Below, piece by piece: positions 45,002-54,391 of a DNA stretch of 64,000 nt. The stretch covers positions 372,001 to 436,000 of the forward strand of contig NZ_JAESVB010000003.1 in NCBI RefSeq assembly GCF_020618775.1. Reading direction: 5' to 3'. The position numbers and the translations under genes are program-made. The notes under the pieces were generated by a model, which was not told the DNA's origin, made no database searches, and saw only the letters and a list, made by a program, of their open reading frames with translations. This stretch comes from Acidisoma silvae (lineage in GTDB: Bacteria; Pseudomonadota; Alphaproteobacteria; Acetobacterales; Acetobacteraceae). Every line of letters starts with the position of its first letter. The stretch's first letter is position 1.

Positions 45002-45705
45002 TCATCCCTCCGCGTGAGGTCTAGATAGCGGCCAGCCGCCATTGCGTCCCGCTGGGCGGCAGCGCGGTAGGCGGCCGCTTCCGCATCCGCACCCCAACGC
45101 TCTTCCTGAAACAGATCGTCCAATACGGATAGGCGATAAGCCTCTTCCGCGTCGAGCACGCCTTCGGTGACGGCGAGGCCAAGGATGAGACTGCCGAAGA
45201 TCGGCACGATGACGCCGAGCACGGCCAGCCCGTGGGCATCATGCCGCGACACGGCCAAAGCCAGCGCGGCCAGGCTTTGCGGGCTCTGCGCGACGAAGCC
45301 GACACTGGTGGTGGTGGCAAGAAGCGCGTCATGGCGCTGCACCGCCCAGTCCAGCCAAGGCTGCCATTCCGCCTGCTGGCGCTGCGCCAGAGGGGCAGGG
45401 TCGGCCACGCGGTAGCACAGCAGATCGCTCTGGCCATAGGCCGCGATGGCGGTCGCGGTATCGGTGGGGTTGGCGGCGATACGCAGAAGCGCCGTCGCCG
45501 CCAGCTGCGTCAGCGGCATGTTTTTCGGCTGCACGTCCTGACCCGGTGCCGTTGCTTGCCACTCGGCCGCTATGGCTTCCGCCAGGGCGGGCTGGTCGAT
45601 CAGCAGCGTCTCGCCGCCCGGCAGCCGCATCGGCTTGCCGTCCAGCAGAAGGGTGAAGCCGCCGGGCTCCGCCGTGATCGAGGTTTCAGTCCAGAAGCGC
45701 TTCAT
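44998..45705 (-). CDS. ATP12 family F1-ATPase assembly chaperone
   Basis: This 235-residue protein is of the ATP12 family, which in mitochondria binds the alpha subunit of F1 during assembly; the alphaproteobacterial homologue is presumed to do the same. Motifs: MKRFWTETSITAEPGGF, LLDGKPMRLPGGETLLID, LAEAIAAEWQA, MPLTQLAATALLRI, DLLCYRVADP and FGSLILGLAVTEGVLDAEEAY. Presence of ATP12 is an alphaproteobacterial trait. No ATP synthase gene is in the window. It is 37 bp downstream of the AsmA gene on the same strand. Confidence 0.92.
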   Translation of the reverse strand: MKRFWTETSITAEPGGFTLLLDGKPMRLPGGETLLIDQPALAEAIAAEWQATAPGQDVQPKNMPLTQLAATALLRIAANPTDTATAIAAYGQSDLLCYRVADPAPLAQRQQAEWQPWLDWAVQRHDALLATTTSVGFVAQSPQSLAALALAVSRHDAHGLAVLGVIVPIFGSLILGLAVTEGVLDAEEAYRLSVLDDLFQEERWGADAEAAAYRAAAQRDAMAAGRYLDLTRRDE

Positions 45706-45742
45706 GATGCGGGTCAGCCGTTCAGATAAGAGGATGCACCTT

Positions 45743-48409
45743 CTATTGGCCGTTCAGCAGCTTTTGGAAAAGGTTCATCGGCTTTTGCAGAATGCCCGCG
45801 TCGGCATTGCCGCTCGGCGTCGGGCCGGGCTGGCCGTTGCGGGCCAGGGTCAGCGCCGGGCCGCAGGCCGGCGACACGGCGGGTGCGGTATGCTTGCCGC
45901 CGCCGATCAGCGATTGCACAAGGCCGTTCAGGCCATTGCTGCCGCTCTGTCCCGGCTGTTGGGCGATGACGACCTTGCCGACCTTGCCGGCGTGCGGGTC
46001 AGCGAAAGTGCCGCCCATATCCAGCGGCACGGTGACGGCCATCTCGCCCAGGTAAAGTTCTGGAGTCAGGGCGAGGTTCAGCGATTCCTGCCCGAAATTG
46101 AGGGAACCTGTGCCTTGCACCAGCAGGCGCGGCGTATCCAGCAGTAGCGCATTTACCGCCGCTTCGCCGTTGGTCGCGTCCAGGCGGATGGCGAGGCAGC
46201 GCATCGGCACCTGTCCGGCGGCATTGAGCAGTTCGGCCGGCACCACGCCGCCGGCGCGGATCGCGGGCGCTATCAGGCTGGACAGCGCATGGGCGTCGAT
46301 CACGCCATCGACCGAGGCAAGGCCAAAATGCCCGCTGACGCTGCCAGCGATCTGCCGCGTCGTCGCGCCGCTGGCGGTCAGGTTCGCGAAGACCTGCACC
46401 AGACCGTTGGCGGCGACCGGAATTCGCAGGGCGTTCAAAAGCGGCGCGATGGCTAGGTTCTGCGCCTGCATGGCGAAGCTCTCGGTCGGCACTGGGGGGC
46501 GCGTATCGATGGTGCCGGCTGCCAGCAGCTGGCCGCCCGGCACGACGACGGAAGAGGGTTGCAGGGACAGGAGCCCGCCGGAAAGCGAGGCATGGGCCAC
46601 AAGGGCGCGATAGTCGGCGCCGCCAAAATGCAGATCGGCGAAGCCGAGATTGGCAGCAGCATCGAAGCTTTTCAGGCTCGCGATGGGCAGCGCGATATCC
46701 GGGATGAGCTTGCGCGGGCCTGCGGCCTTGGCGGGAGGGGTAGCAACAGGCGCAGCAGCAGCCGGCGCCGGTTGCGCCGTCGCCGGCTGGGGAGCCGGGG
46801 CAGGCGCGGTCTGTGCCGCATTCAGCACCTGATCGAGATCAAGCTTGGCCGAGCGCAGCGTGGCGCCGATGAACAGACGCGGCGCGAAAGCGATATTCAG
46901 CGCGCCTTCCAGATCGCCCTGCGGCGCCGTCAGGTTCACGGCAGTCAGGGCGACGCCTTGGGCCAGACCGCCGGTGCCGGCCGCATCCGTCAGCGTGCCG
47001 GTGCCATTTAGGGATGTAAAGGCGGGCAGGGGCGCACCGGCCAATGGCGCGAGAAGCGCCAGATTCGCGATCTGCGCGGATAGCGCCAGGCTCAGGCCAT
47101 GCATGGTCCAGGGGTCTTGGATAGTACCCTGGGCGTGCAGATTGCTTTGCGCGGCATTCAGCGTCAGGTCGACCGGCAGCGGCACGGGGGCAGCGCCCGG
47201 CGTGGGTACGGCCATCGGCCCGAGGGAGCCGGACAGCGTGAAGGCCAGACCCTGGCGGTCGCCCAGGATATTGACTGAAACCGGCTGATCCGGTGCCGGC
47301 GTTACCAGCGACAGGCTATCGAGCTTCAGGCCGGGCGCAAGGCTGGACAGGTCGGAGGCCTGAGCCTGAAGGCTGAGATTGCTGAAATGCGGCCCACCTT
47401 GGCCGCCATCCGCCAGATGCGCGCCGAGCGCCACGCCATGCAGCGGCGGCAGGCTTTGCCCGGCAGGCAGAAGGCCGGGCGGCAGCAGCGGGGTGATGGC
47501 CTCCAGAGCCGGAACCTGGGCCTGTAGCGTGAGGTCATAGCCGCGAGCCTGGCGCGGATCGGTGACGCCGCCCTGGGCCGAGAGCGTCGCCCCGGCCGCC
47601 GTTACGGTCAGCTGCACCGGCCAGCTGGATTGATCGGCCGGGTTGGTCAGATGCGCGATGGGGCCGGTCTTGCCGGCGAGATGGATCGGCTGCTTCTGCC
47701 ACAGCAGGTCGGCGTCGATGGCCAGCGGCTCGTCTTCGGGCCGGGCATTCGCGTCACCCTGGGCGGCAAGGCTGGCCTTGGGCAGCTGCACCGTCGCCGT
47801 TTGGCCGGCCTGATCGTCCCGCCAGTCGACCGTGCCGTCGGTGATATCCAGCGAATGGACTGTGACCTGCCAGGGACCATGGCCGGTATCGACCGTCACC
47901 GGTGGGGCCGGAACGGCGGCCGGCGCCGCTGTATTGCTCACCGGCTGGAACAGCCAATTGGCCCGCCCGTCGGCTGTCTTTTCCAGCAGGATGGTGGGGT
48001 GACGCAGCACCAGGGCTTCGATATCGATCTGATGGTGCAGCAGCGGCAGCAGCGCGATACGCGTTTCGATGCTGCTGACACGCGCCATCAGCGGCGCGGC
48101 ACCACCGGCGATATTGGCGATGCGCACGTCGCTCGCGGTCAGCGTCGGGATCAGCGATAGCTTGACCGCGATCGGTCCGGCGATCGTCACCGGACGGCCC
48201 AGCGCCTGACTGGCGGCGGACGTGATCTGGTCCTTGTAGCTGTTCGGATTGAAGGTCAGCACCGCCGCCGTCACGGCGGCGATGGGCACCACGATGATGA
48301 CCGCAATGCCGCCCAATAGAATGCGCCGCCAAGGCCTGCGGCGCGCGGCCGGGCGGGAGGTGCGGTAAGGCTTGTCTTCGGGCGTGTCGACCATGCCGCT
48401 CTTTACCAT
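45743..48409 (-). CDS. AsmA family protein
   Basis: This is a large 888-residue inner-membrane-anchored protein. After a basic cytoplasmic start there is a single transmembrane helix (RILLGGIAVIIVVPIAAVTAAV, about 29-50), then the AsmA N-terminal domain (YKDQITSAASQALGRPVTIAG, TLTASDVRIANI, LLPLLHHQIDIEALVL). It ends with the AsmA-2 domain (FGLASVDGVIDAHALSSLI, LNAAGQVPMRCLAI, LNLALTPELYLGEMAV). AsmA-like proteins are thought to take part in lipid transport between the membranes. Pro/Ala-rich low complexity lies near the middle. The start is ATG 48409, with ATG 48394 (MVDTPEDKPY) as alternative. Follows mazG by 21 bp. Confidence 0.88.
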   Translation of the reverse strand: MVKSGMVDTPEDKPYRTSRPAARRRPWRRILLGGIAVIIVVPIAAVTAAVLTFNPNSYKDQITSAASQALGRPVTIAGPIAVKLSLIPTLTASDVRIANIAGGAAPLMARVSSIETRIALLPLLHHQIDIEALVLRHPTILLEKTADGRANWLFQPVSNTAAPAAVPAPPVTVDTGHGPWQVTVHSLDITDGTVDWRDDQAGQTATVQLPKASLAAQGDANARPEDEPLAIDADLLWQKQPIHLAGKTGPIAHLTNPADQSSWPVQLTVTAAGATLSAQGGVTDPRQARGYDLTLQAQVPALEAITPLLPPGLLPAGQSLPPLHGVALGAHLADGGQGGPHFSNLSLQAQASDLSSLAPGLKLDSLSLVTPAPDQPVSVNILGDRQGLAFTLSGSLGPMAVPTPGAAPVPLPVDLTLNAAQSNLHAQGTIQDPWTMHGLSLALSAQIANLALLAPLAGAPLPAFTSLNGTGTLTDAAGTGGLAQGVALTAVNLTAPQGDLEGALNIAFAPRLFIGATLRSAKLDLDQVLNAAQTAPAPAPQPATAQPAPAAAAPVATPPAKAAGPRKLIPDIALPIASLKSFDAAANLGFADLHFGGADYRALVAHASLSGGLLSLQPSSVVVPGGQLLAAGTIDTRPPVPTESFAMQAQNLAIAPLLNALRIPVAANGLVQVFANLTASGATTRQIAGSVSGHFGLASVDGVIDAHALSSLIAPAIRAGGVVPAELLNAAGQVPMRCLAIRLDATNGEAAVNALLLDTPRLLVQGTGSLNFGQESLNLALTPELYLGEMAVTVPLDMGGTFADPHAGKVGKVVIAQQPGQSGSNGLNGLVQSLIGGGKHTAPAVSPACGPALTLARNGQPGPTPSGNADAGILQKPMNLFQKLLNGQ

Positions 48410-48430
48410 GAGCGGCGGCGAACCGCGCCC

Positions 48431-49264
48431 CTAGCCGCTCTTCTCAGCGACCTTCACGGCAACCCAGAGATTTTCCATTTCCTCAAGCCCTGCCTCGCTC
48501 GGCTGGCGTCCCTGCTCTGCCAGCAGCGCTTCCACACCCTGAAAGCGGCGCGTAAATTTTGCGTTAGCCGCGCGCAACACGGTTTCGCTGTCCAGGTGCA
48601 GCTTACGGCAGAGATTGGCCATGACGAACATCAGATCGCCCATCTCATCCGCGATCCGGTCGGTCTGTCCGGTCGGGATTTCGGCCTTCAGTTCCGCGAC
48701 CTCTTCCTCAAGCTTATCGAAAAGATCGTCGAGCTTCGGCCAGTCGAAGCCGACACGGGCGGCGCGGGACGAGAGTTTCTGCGCGCGCGTCAGGGCGGGC
48801 AGGGTGGTGGCGACACCGTCCAAAGCGCTGACGGGGGTTTGCGTCTTGGCCTTGGCGGCGCGTTCCTCGGCCTTTTGCGCTTCCCAGGCGATGGTCTGGG
48901 CGCGGCTGTCGCGCTGGGCGGCGTCACCGAAAATATGCGGATGCCGGCGGATCAGCTTGTCGTTGATGCCCCGCGCCACTTCGGCGAAGGAAAACAAACC
49001 CGTCTCGCGGGCAATCTGGGAATGGAAGACGACCTGCAACAGCAGATCGCCCAGTTCCTCCCGCAGGCCGGTCATATCCCCGGTCTCGGCTGCTTCTGCG
49101 ACCTCGTAAGCCTCTTCCACCGCATAAGGGGCGAGAGACGCGAAACTCTGCTTCAGATCCCAGGCGCAGCCTCCCACCGGGTCGCGCAGCCGCGCCATGG
49201 TCTCGATCAGGGCGTGCAGGGCCGCGGCGTCTGTCGGATTGCGATTATCGGGGGCGTCGTTCAT
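48431..49264 (-). CDS. mazG: Nucleoside triphosphate pyrophosphohydrolase MazG
   Basis: This hydrolyses (d)NTPs to monophosphates and pyrophosphate, limiting incorporation of non-canonical nucleotides and in some species modulating ppGpp. It has 277 residues with two MazG domains. The first has [52 protein letters not shown] and [15 protein letters not shown]. The second has [15 protein letters not shown] and [20 protein letters not shown]. The EExxE/ExxD metal ligands are visible in both. It starts within the nadK stop (4-bp overlap). Confidence 0.95.
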   Translation of the reverse strand: MNDAPDNRNPTDAAALHALIETMARLRDPVGGCAWDLKQSFASLAPYAVEEAYEVAEAAETGDMTGLREELGDLLLQVVFHSQIARETGLFSFAEVARGINDKLIRRHPHIFGDAAQRDSRAQTIAWEAQKAEERAAKAKTQTPVSALDGVATTLPALTRAQKLSSRAARVGFDWPKLDDLFDKLEEEVAELKAEIPTGQTDRIADEMGDLMFVMANLCRKLHLDSETVLRAANAKFTRRFQGVEALLAEQGRQPSEAGLEEMENLWVAVKVAEKSG

Positions 49265-50094
49265 GCCGTAAATTGTTCCGTCAGAATACGCTCGGATAGG
49301 CCCTGGTCCGGGTCGAAGAGCACCGTCACCGACATCGAGCGTTCCTCGGTCACGGCGACGGAAATGACGTGGCGGACTTCGAAGGAATCCGCGACCGCCG
49401 CCACCGGGCGCTTGTCGACCTCCAGCACCTCGAACAGCACGTCGGCCGAGCTGGGCAGCAAGGCGCCATGCCAGCGGCGCGGGCGAAAGGCGCTGATGGG
49501 CGTCAGCGGCAGCAGATTGGCCGAAAGCGGGATGATCGGGCCATGGGCCGACAGGTTATAGGCGGTGGAGCCGGCAGGCGTGGATATCAGGATGCCGTCG
49601 CAGACCAGTTCCGGCATGCGCACGCGGCCGTCGACCGAGATGCGAAGCTTTGCCGTTTGCCGCAATTGGCGCAGCAGGCTGACTTCGTTCAGCGCCAGCG
49701 CTTCTTCGACCGCGCCGGTCTGCGTCACCGTATGCATGCGCAAAGGATGCAGGACCGCGCCCTGGGCTAGCCCCAGGCGCTCGGGCAGCGCTTCATCGAC
49801 ATAGCCATTCATGAGGAAGCCGACCGAGCCGCAATTCATGCCATAGACGGGAATGCCCCGGCCAAGGACGCTATGCAGCGTCTCCAGCATGAAACCGTCG
49901 CCGCCCAGCGCCACCACGACCTGGGATTCCAGCACCGGCACATTGCCATAAAGCGCGGTGAGCTTTTCCAGCCGCTCCTGCGCCTGCGGCGCCGAGGAAG
50001 CGACGAAGGCGATGCGCGTCAGGCTGGCAACACGCAGGATCGGCTCCGCCGCGAGCGGGGCGCCGGACCGGTTGAGCGTATGGCTGACGCTCAT
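49261..50094 (-). CDS. nadK: NAD kinase
   Basis: This ATP-dependent enzyme phosphorylates NAD to NADP. The 277-residue protein carries the GGDG motif at 64-67 ([15 protein letters not shown]), [25 protein letters not shown] and the [23 protein letters not shown]-type block (here [16 protein letters not shown]). About 25 residues at the N-terminus precede the usual beginning ([14 protein letters not shown]), so an internal start is possible, but no ATG is available there. It overlaps both neighbours by 4 bp: nitrilase upstream, mazG downstream. Confidence 0.95.
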   Translation of the reverse strand: MSVSHTLNRSGAPLAAEPILRVASLTRIAFVASSAPQAQERLEKLTALYGNVPVLESQVVVALGGDGFMLETLHSVLGRGIPVYGMNCGSVGFLMNGYVDEALPERLGLAQGAVLHPLRMHTVTQTGAVEEALALNEVSLLRQLRQTAKLRISVDGRVRMPELVCDGILISTPAGSTAYNLSAHGPIIPLSANLLPLTPISAFRPRRWHGALLPSSADVLFEVLEVDKRPVAAVADSFEVRHVISVAVTEERSMSVTVLFDPDQGLSERILTEQFTA

Positions 50095-50927
50095 GCAAGT
50101 TTCCGATGCGCGAGCACGGGCATGTCACGGCGGATGCGATCGGTGACGATTGCGTCCGCGCGGGCCGTGATCCAGCCGGTGCCGTCTGGCACGCGGGCTG
50201 TGACGATTCCCCAAGGGTCGGCGATCAGCGTGCGGCCGAAGGTCATGCGCGGCTCGCCACTGGCATCGAGGTGGCGGCCCCAGCAGGCCGGGGCGACGAT
50301 CCAGCTTTGCGTCTCGATGGCGCGGGCCTGCAACAGAACCTCCCAATGGTCGCGTCCAGTCGGCACCGTGAAGGCCGCCGGCAGGAAGATGATCTCGGCG
50401 CCGGCCTGGCGCAGCTTCAGGAAAAGTTCTGGGAAGCGGATATCGTAACAGATGGACAGGCCGCAGGTGACGCCATGGGCCTGGAAGGTGACAACGCGAT
50501 CGCCGGCCCCGAAGGTGGCACTTTCCCGATAGCCGAGCCCGTCCGGCGTCACGATGTCGAAGAGATGGATCTTGCGGTAGCGCGCGATCTCCGTCCCGTC
50601 CGGATCGAAAACCACAGTCGTATTATAAAGCCTGTCGCCGGCGCGTTCCGCGATGGAACCGCCATGAACGTGGATGCTATTGCTGCGCGCCACTTCGCGC
50701 AGAAATTCATAGGCCTCGCCGCCGGTCTCCTTCGACCCTTCGGGCGGCAAGGTCTCGGCGGCGGCGAATTTGGTCGGCCGGTCGCCGCCAAGGCAGGTCC
50801 ACATTTCCGGCAGCGCCACGATGCGTGGCCGGCCTTCGGTCAATGCGCCTTGGATCAGGTCCCTGGCCTGCGCGATATTTTGCGCCTTGTCCGCACCCGG
50901 GTTCATCTGGATCGCACTGATGCGCAT
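50091..50927 (-). CDS. Carbon-nitrogen hydrolase (nitrilase superfamily, Nit1-like amidase)
   Basis: This is a 278-residue nitrilase-fold amidase. The catalytic triad is complete: Glu41 (VALPEMW), Lys119 (RYRKIHLFD) and Cys160 ([15 protein letters not shown]). The sequence resembles the Nit1/deaminated glutathione amidase branch ([12 protein letters not shown]), which repairs a transaminase side product, but other amidases of the family cannot be excluded. In many alphaproteobacteria this gene sits between grxC and DUF1178; here it is joined to nadK (4-bp overlap). Confidence 0.9.
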   Translation of the reverse strand: MRISAIQMNPGADKAQNIAQARDLIQGALTEGRPRIVALPEMWTCLGGDRPTKFAAAETLPPEGSKETGGEAYEFLREVARSNSIHVHGGSIAERAGDRLYNTTVVFDPDGTEIARYRKIHLFDIVTPDGLGYRESATFGAGDRVVTFQAHGVTCGLSICYDIRFPELFLKLRQAGAEIIFLPAAFTVPTGRDHWEVLLQARAIETQSWIVAPACWGRHLDASGEPRMTFGRTLIADPWGIVTARVPDGTGWITARADAIVTDRIRRDMPVLAHRKLA

Positions 50928-50968
50928 GGGCGTCCTTGCTGGCTGGCTTGCGATGGGGCGGCTAAACG

Positions 50969-51391
50969 TCAGCGGTCGAAACGCGGCTCGGCGCGTGTCG
51001 GGCGAGGTTCATAGCGCTCGGCACGCGGGGCGCGGGCGCCGCGATCCGTGCGCTGCTCGGGCTCATCATCATAGCGATAGGGGTCATGCGCCGGTGGCAC
51101 CGGAGGGCGGCTGCGAGGCGCCTGCGCGGCAGGTGCCGGCAGAGGATTGGTGTCATAGGCGTCCTCGTCCGACCGGTAATTGCGGGCGGGCTCGCCCAGG
51201 CGCAGCGACAGGGTGCGGATTTCGTGCTGCACCTCGTCCAGCCGGGCCTCGATCACGTCCAGCCGCCCCTTCAGGCCCAGAACGCTGAAGGGCATCAGCA
51301 GAAAGACCAGCCCGTACAGGATCGCCGGGATCAGAACGAGAATTGGCACCCACCAAGGCAGCCAGGGAGGAAGAGTGAAGGGCATCGTCAT
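50969..51391 (-). CDS. Small membrane protein of unknown function with Pro/Arg-rich tail
   Basis: I do not recognise this 140-residue protein. It begins MTMPFTLPPWLPWWVP, continues into one transmembrane helix (ILVLIPAILYGLVFLLMPF, about 17-35), then a helical, probably coiled-coil segment (LDVIEARLDEVQHEIRTLSL) and an 80-residue disordered tail rich in Pro, Arg, Asp and Glu. The start at 51389-51391 is supported by AAGGAG six bases upstream. It lies 41 bp upstream of the nitrilase gene and probably heads the leftward run to the acylphosphatase. The tail's amphoteric composition suggests an interaction segment; that is inference. Confidence 0.75.
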   Translation of the reverse strand: MTMPFTLPPWLPWWVPILVLIPAILYGLVFLLMPFSVLGLKGRLDVIEARLDEVQHEIRTLSLRLGEPARNYRSDEDAYDTNPLPAPAAQAPRSRPPVPPAHDPYRYDDEPEQRTDRGARAPRAERYEPRPTRAEPRFDR

Positions 51392-51501
51392 GCCAATCTC
51401 CTTAACAGCAAATCCGCGCGCCTGCGATGGCATCCATGGGGTGGATTTGCGCAGCGCATCATGCCAAGCCCTGACATCCAGCGCCTGAGAAAGTTCGCCT
51501 G

Positions 51502-52629
51502 ATGTTGCTGCTGATTCCCGGTCCTGTCATGACCCATGCGGATGTCCGTGCCGCGGCCAATCGCGATATTGCCCCCTGGGACCACGCGGTGCGAGGGGAG
51601 ATTGGCAGCCTGCTCAACCGCCTGCGTATCCTGGCCGGGGGGATCGAAGGCATTCACGCGGCTTTGCCCCTGCCTGGTTCGGGCCATTTCATCATTGAGG
51701 CCGCCATACGGACCTTCGTGCCGCCCGCAAAAGATCAGGGCCAAGACGCGGGCGGCGGCATTTTGATCCCGGGTTCCGGCCAATATGCCCAGCGCATGAT
51801 GCGGCTGGCGCGCGCCGCCGGCCGGCGCGTCGTTGCGCTGGATGTGCCACTGGACCAGCCGCTCGACCCGGCTTTGGTCGATGCCGCCTTCACCGCCGAT
51901 CCGACCCTCACGCATCTGGGCATGGTCTATAGCGAGACCAGCACCGGCATCATCCATGGCCCGCAGGCGGTCGGTGCCGTGGTGCGCAAGCACGGCCGCC
52001 GCATGATCCTGGATGCGGTATCGGCTTTCGGCGCGCTGCCGGCCAATATCGCGGCGCATCCCGAAATCGACGCTCTGGTCTTTACGCCGAATAAATGCCT
52101 GGAAGGGCTGCCGGGCTTCAGCCTGTGCGTCTCGCCCATCGCCCGGCTGCTGGAACGGCAGGGCCATGCCGATAGCTGGTCCTTCGATCTGGCGGATCTG
52201 TATCAGAACGGGCTGGAAAACGGGCATGGCGCCGCGCGTTTCACGCCGCCGATCCAGCCGATGGCGGCACTCCACACCGCGCTGGACCGGCTGGATGCGG
52301 AAGGCGGCCCACCGGCCCGGCTGCGCCGCTACCAGGACAATATGGCTACCCTCTATGACGGTATGCTGGCGCTGGGCCTAAAGCCCTGTCTGCCGCGCGC
52401 GCTGCAAGGGCCGATCATCATGAACGTGCTGGCCCCCGAAAGTGACAAATGGGACTTGCAGGTTTTTGTCGAGACGCTGAAGCGTCATGGCGTGCTGATC
52501 AGCAATTTCAGGAATACCGACGCGCCAAGCATGCGCATTGGCGCTATCGGCGCCATTGATCGTGCCGATATAGAAAAGGCCGTGCTGGCTATGGGCCGGG
52601 CCTTGGATGAGCTTGGCCTGCGCCGCTGA
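51502..52629 (+). CDS. 2-aminoethylphosphonate--pyruvate transaminase-like class V aminotransferase
   Basis: This 375-residue PLP enzyme resembles PhnW, which converts 2-aminoethylphosphonate and pyruvate to phosphonoacetaldehyde and alanine. It begins LLLIPGPVMTHADVRAA; PLP contacts include Asp171 (ILDAVSAFGALP) and the Schiff-base Lys198 in TPNKCLEGLPGFSL, where NKCLEG(V/L)PGF is a PhnW hallmark. No phosphonatase (phnX), phosphonoacetaldehyde dehydrogenase or phosphonate transporter gene lies in the window, so the substrate is not confirmed; alanine-glyoxylate-type transamination is an alternative. It is 36 bp upstream of fhs. Confidence 0.8.
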   Translation: MLLLIPGPVMTHADVRAAANRDIAPWDHAVRGEIGSLLNRLRILAGGIEGIHAALPLPGSGHFIIEAAIRTFVPPAKDQGQDAGGGILIPGSGQYAQRMMRLARAAGRRVVALDVPLDQPLDPALVDAAFTADPTLTHLGMVYSETSTGIIHGPQAVGAVVRKHGRRMILDAVSAFGALPANIAAHPEIDALVFTPNKCLEGLPGFSLCVSPIARLLERQGHADSWSFDLADLYQNGLENGHGAARFTPPIQPMAALHTALDRLDAEGGPPARLRRYQDNMATLYDGMLALGLKPCLPRALQGPIIMNVLAPESDKWDLQVFVETLKRHGVLISNFRNTDAPSMRIGAIGAIDRADIEKAVLAMGRALDELGLRR

Positions 52630-52665
52630 CGGGTTGCGGGTGCAAATGAAAGAGAAAATGACAGT

Positions 52666-54342
52666 ATGAGCATGGGTCACGACGAAGCCATTGCCCGGGC
52701 CGCGGTTCTTCGCCCCATTGCCGAAATCGCCGCCCGCGCCGGCATTCCTGATGATGCGCTGGAAGCCTATGGCCGCCTGAAGGCCAAGGTTTCGCTGGAA
52801 TTCGTGGCGAAAGCCGCAACGCGGCCGGAAGGCGCGCTGGTGCTGGTCAGCGGCATCAGCCCGACGCCGGCCGGCGAGGGCAAGACGACGACAACCATCG
52901 GCCTGGGCGACGCGCTCAACCAGCTCGGCACGAACACCATGATCTGCCTGCGGGAGCCCAGCCTCGGCCCGTGCTTCGGCATCAAGGGTGGGGCAACCGG
53001 CGGCGGTCGAGCCCAGGTCGGGCCGATGGATCAGATCAACCTGCATTTTACAGGTGATTTCCACGCCATTACCGCCGCCCATAATCTGCTGGCGGCGATG
53101 CTCGACAATTCGCTGTTCTGGGACAATCCGCTGGAAATCGACCCGCGCCGCATCCGCTGGCGCCGGGTGATGGACATGAATGACCGCGCGCTGCGGTCCA
53201 TCGTCAATGGCCTGGGCGGCGTCTCCAACGGCGCGCCGCGCGAGGACGGGTTCGATATCACCGTCGCCTCCGAAGTCATGGCGATTTTTTGTCTCGCCCG
53301 CGATCTTGATGATTTGCAGGAGCGGCTGGGTCGCATCGTGGTGGCCGAACGCCGCGATGGCACGGCGGTGACGGCGCGCGACCTCAAGGCCGATGGCGCC
53401 ATGGCGGCGCTGCTGCGCGATGCGCTGGCGCCCAATCTGGTGCAGACGCTGGAGGGCTCGCCTGCCTTGGTCCATGGCGGGCCTTTCGCCAATATCGCCC
53501 ATGGCTGCAATTCGGTCATCGCGACCCGGCTTGGCCTTAACCTCGCCGATGTCGTCGTCACCGAGGCCGGCTTCGGCGCCGATCTGGGTGGCGAGAAATT
53601 TTTGGATATCAAATGCCGCCAGGCCGGGCTGAAGCCTGCCTGCAGCGTCATTGTGGCGACCATCCGCGCGCTGAAGATGCATGGCGGTGTGGCCAAGGAC
53701 GCGCTGGGCAAACCCGATGTTCCGGCCGTTCTCAAGGGTGCGGCCAATCTGCTGCGCCATATCGAGAATATGCGGAAATTCGGATTGCCGGTGGTGGTGG
53801 CGCTGAACCATTTCACCAGCGACACACCGGAAGAGGTTCAGGCCCTGACCGATCTGCTGGCGCCGCTGGGCGTGACTTTGGTCCCCTGCACGCATTGGGC
53901 CGATGGCGCGGCCGGCGCGCTGGAACTCGCCCGCGCTGTCCTGGCGCGCATTGCCGAAGCCAGCGCCGATTTCGCGCCGATTTATGCCGATGACCTCAGC
54001 CTGACCGCCAAGATCGAGACGGTGGCGCGCGAGATTTACGGGGCGGCCGGCATTGATCTGACGCCGGCAGCGCAGAAGCGCCTGGCGGCCATCACGGCGG
54101 CGGGTTTCGGCCATTTGCCGGTCTGCATCGCCAAGACCCAGTATAGTTTCAGCGCCGACCCGACGCTGCTCGGCGCGCCTGCCGGGCATCGTCTGCCGGT
54201 GCGGGAAGTGCGGCTGGCGGCCGGCGCTGGCTTCGTCGTCGTGCTGGCCGGCACGATCATGACCATGCCCGGCCTGCCGCGCGTGCCTGCCGCCGAACGG
54301 ATCGGGCTGGACGAGCAGGGACGAATCATCGGACTATTCTAA
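52666..54342 (+). CDS. fhs: Formate--tetrahydrofolate ligase
   Basis: This enzyme makes 10-formyl-tetrahydrofolate from formate, ATP and THF for purine and one-carbon metabolism. It has 558 residues, normal for the family. It shows [20 protein letters not shown] with the P-loop at about 67-76, [37 protein letters not shown] and [13 protein letters not shown]. The substrate/product genes folD or purU are not near. It is 36 bp after the PhnW-like gene and 49 bp before the sugar dehydrogenase, so the three could be one transcript. Confidence 0.97.
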   Translation: MSMGHDEAIARAAVLRPIAEIAARAGIPDDALEAYGRLKAKVSLEFVAKAATRPEGALVLVSGISPTPAGEGKTTTTIGLGDALNQLGTNTMICLREPSLGPCFGIKGGATGGGRAQVGPMDQINLHFTGDFHAITAAHNLLAAMLDNSLFWDNPLEIDPRRIRWRRVMDMNDRALRSIVNGLGGVSNGAPREDGFDITVASEVMAIFCLARDLDDLQERLGRIVVAERRDGTAVTARDLKADGAMAALLRDALAPNLVQTLEGSPALVHGGPFANIAHGCNSVIATRLGLNLADVVVTEAGFGADLGGEKFLDIKCRQAGLKPACSVIVATIRALKMHGGVAKDALGKPDVPAVLKGAANLLRHIENMRKFGLPVVVALNHFTSDTPEEVQALTDLLAPLGVTLVPCTHWADGAAGALELARAVLARIAEASADFAPIYADDLSLTAKIETVAREIYGAAGIDLTPAAQKRLAAITAAGFGHLPVCIAKTQYSFSADPTLLGAPAGHRLPVREVRLAAGAGFVVVLAGTIMTMPGLPRVPAAERIGLDEQGRIIGLF

Positions 54343-54391
54343 AACAGAAGGGCGCGGCATAAGAGCCGCGTCGTCTAGGGAGCCGTCACAG

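Noticed and set aside
52378-54189. A 603-codon open frame antisense to fhs
   Set aside because: It is the shadow of a certain gene; no supporting motif.
54350-54375. Hairpin GCGCGGC / GCCGCGT between fhs and the sugar dehydrogenase as a terminator
   Set aside because: No T tract follows and both genes are likely co-transcribed.
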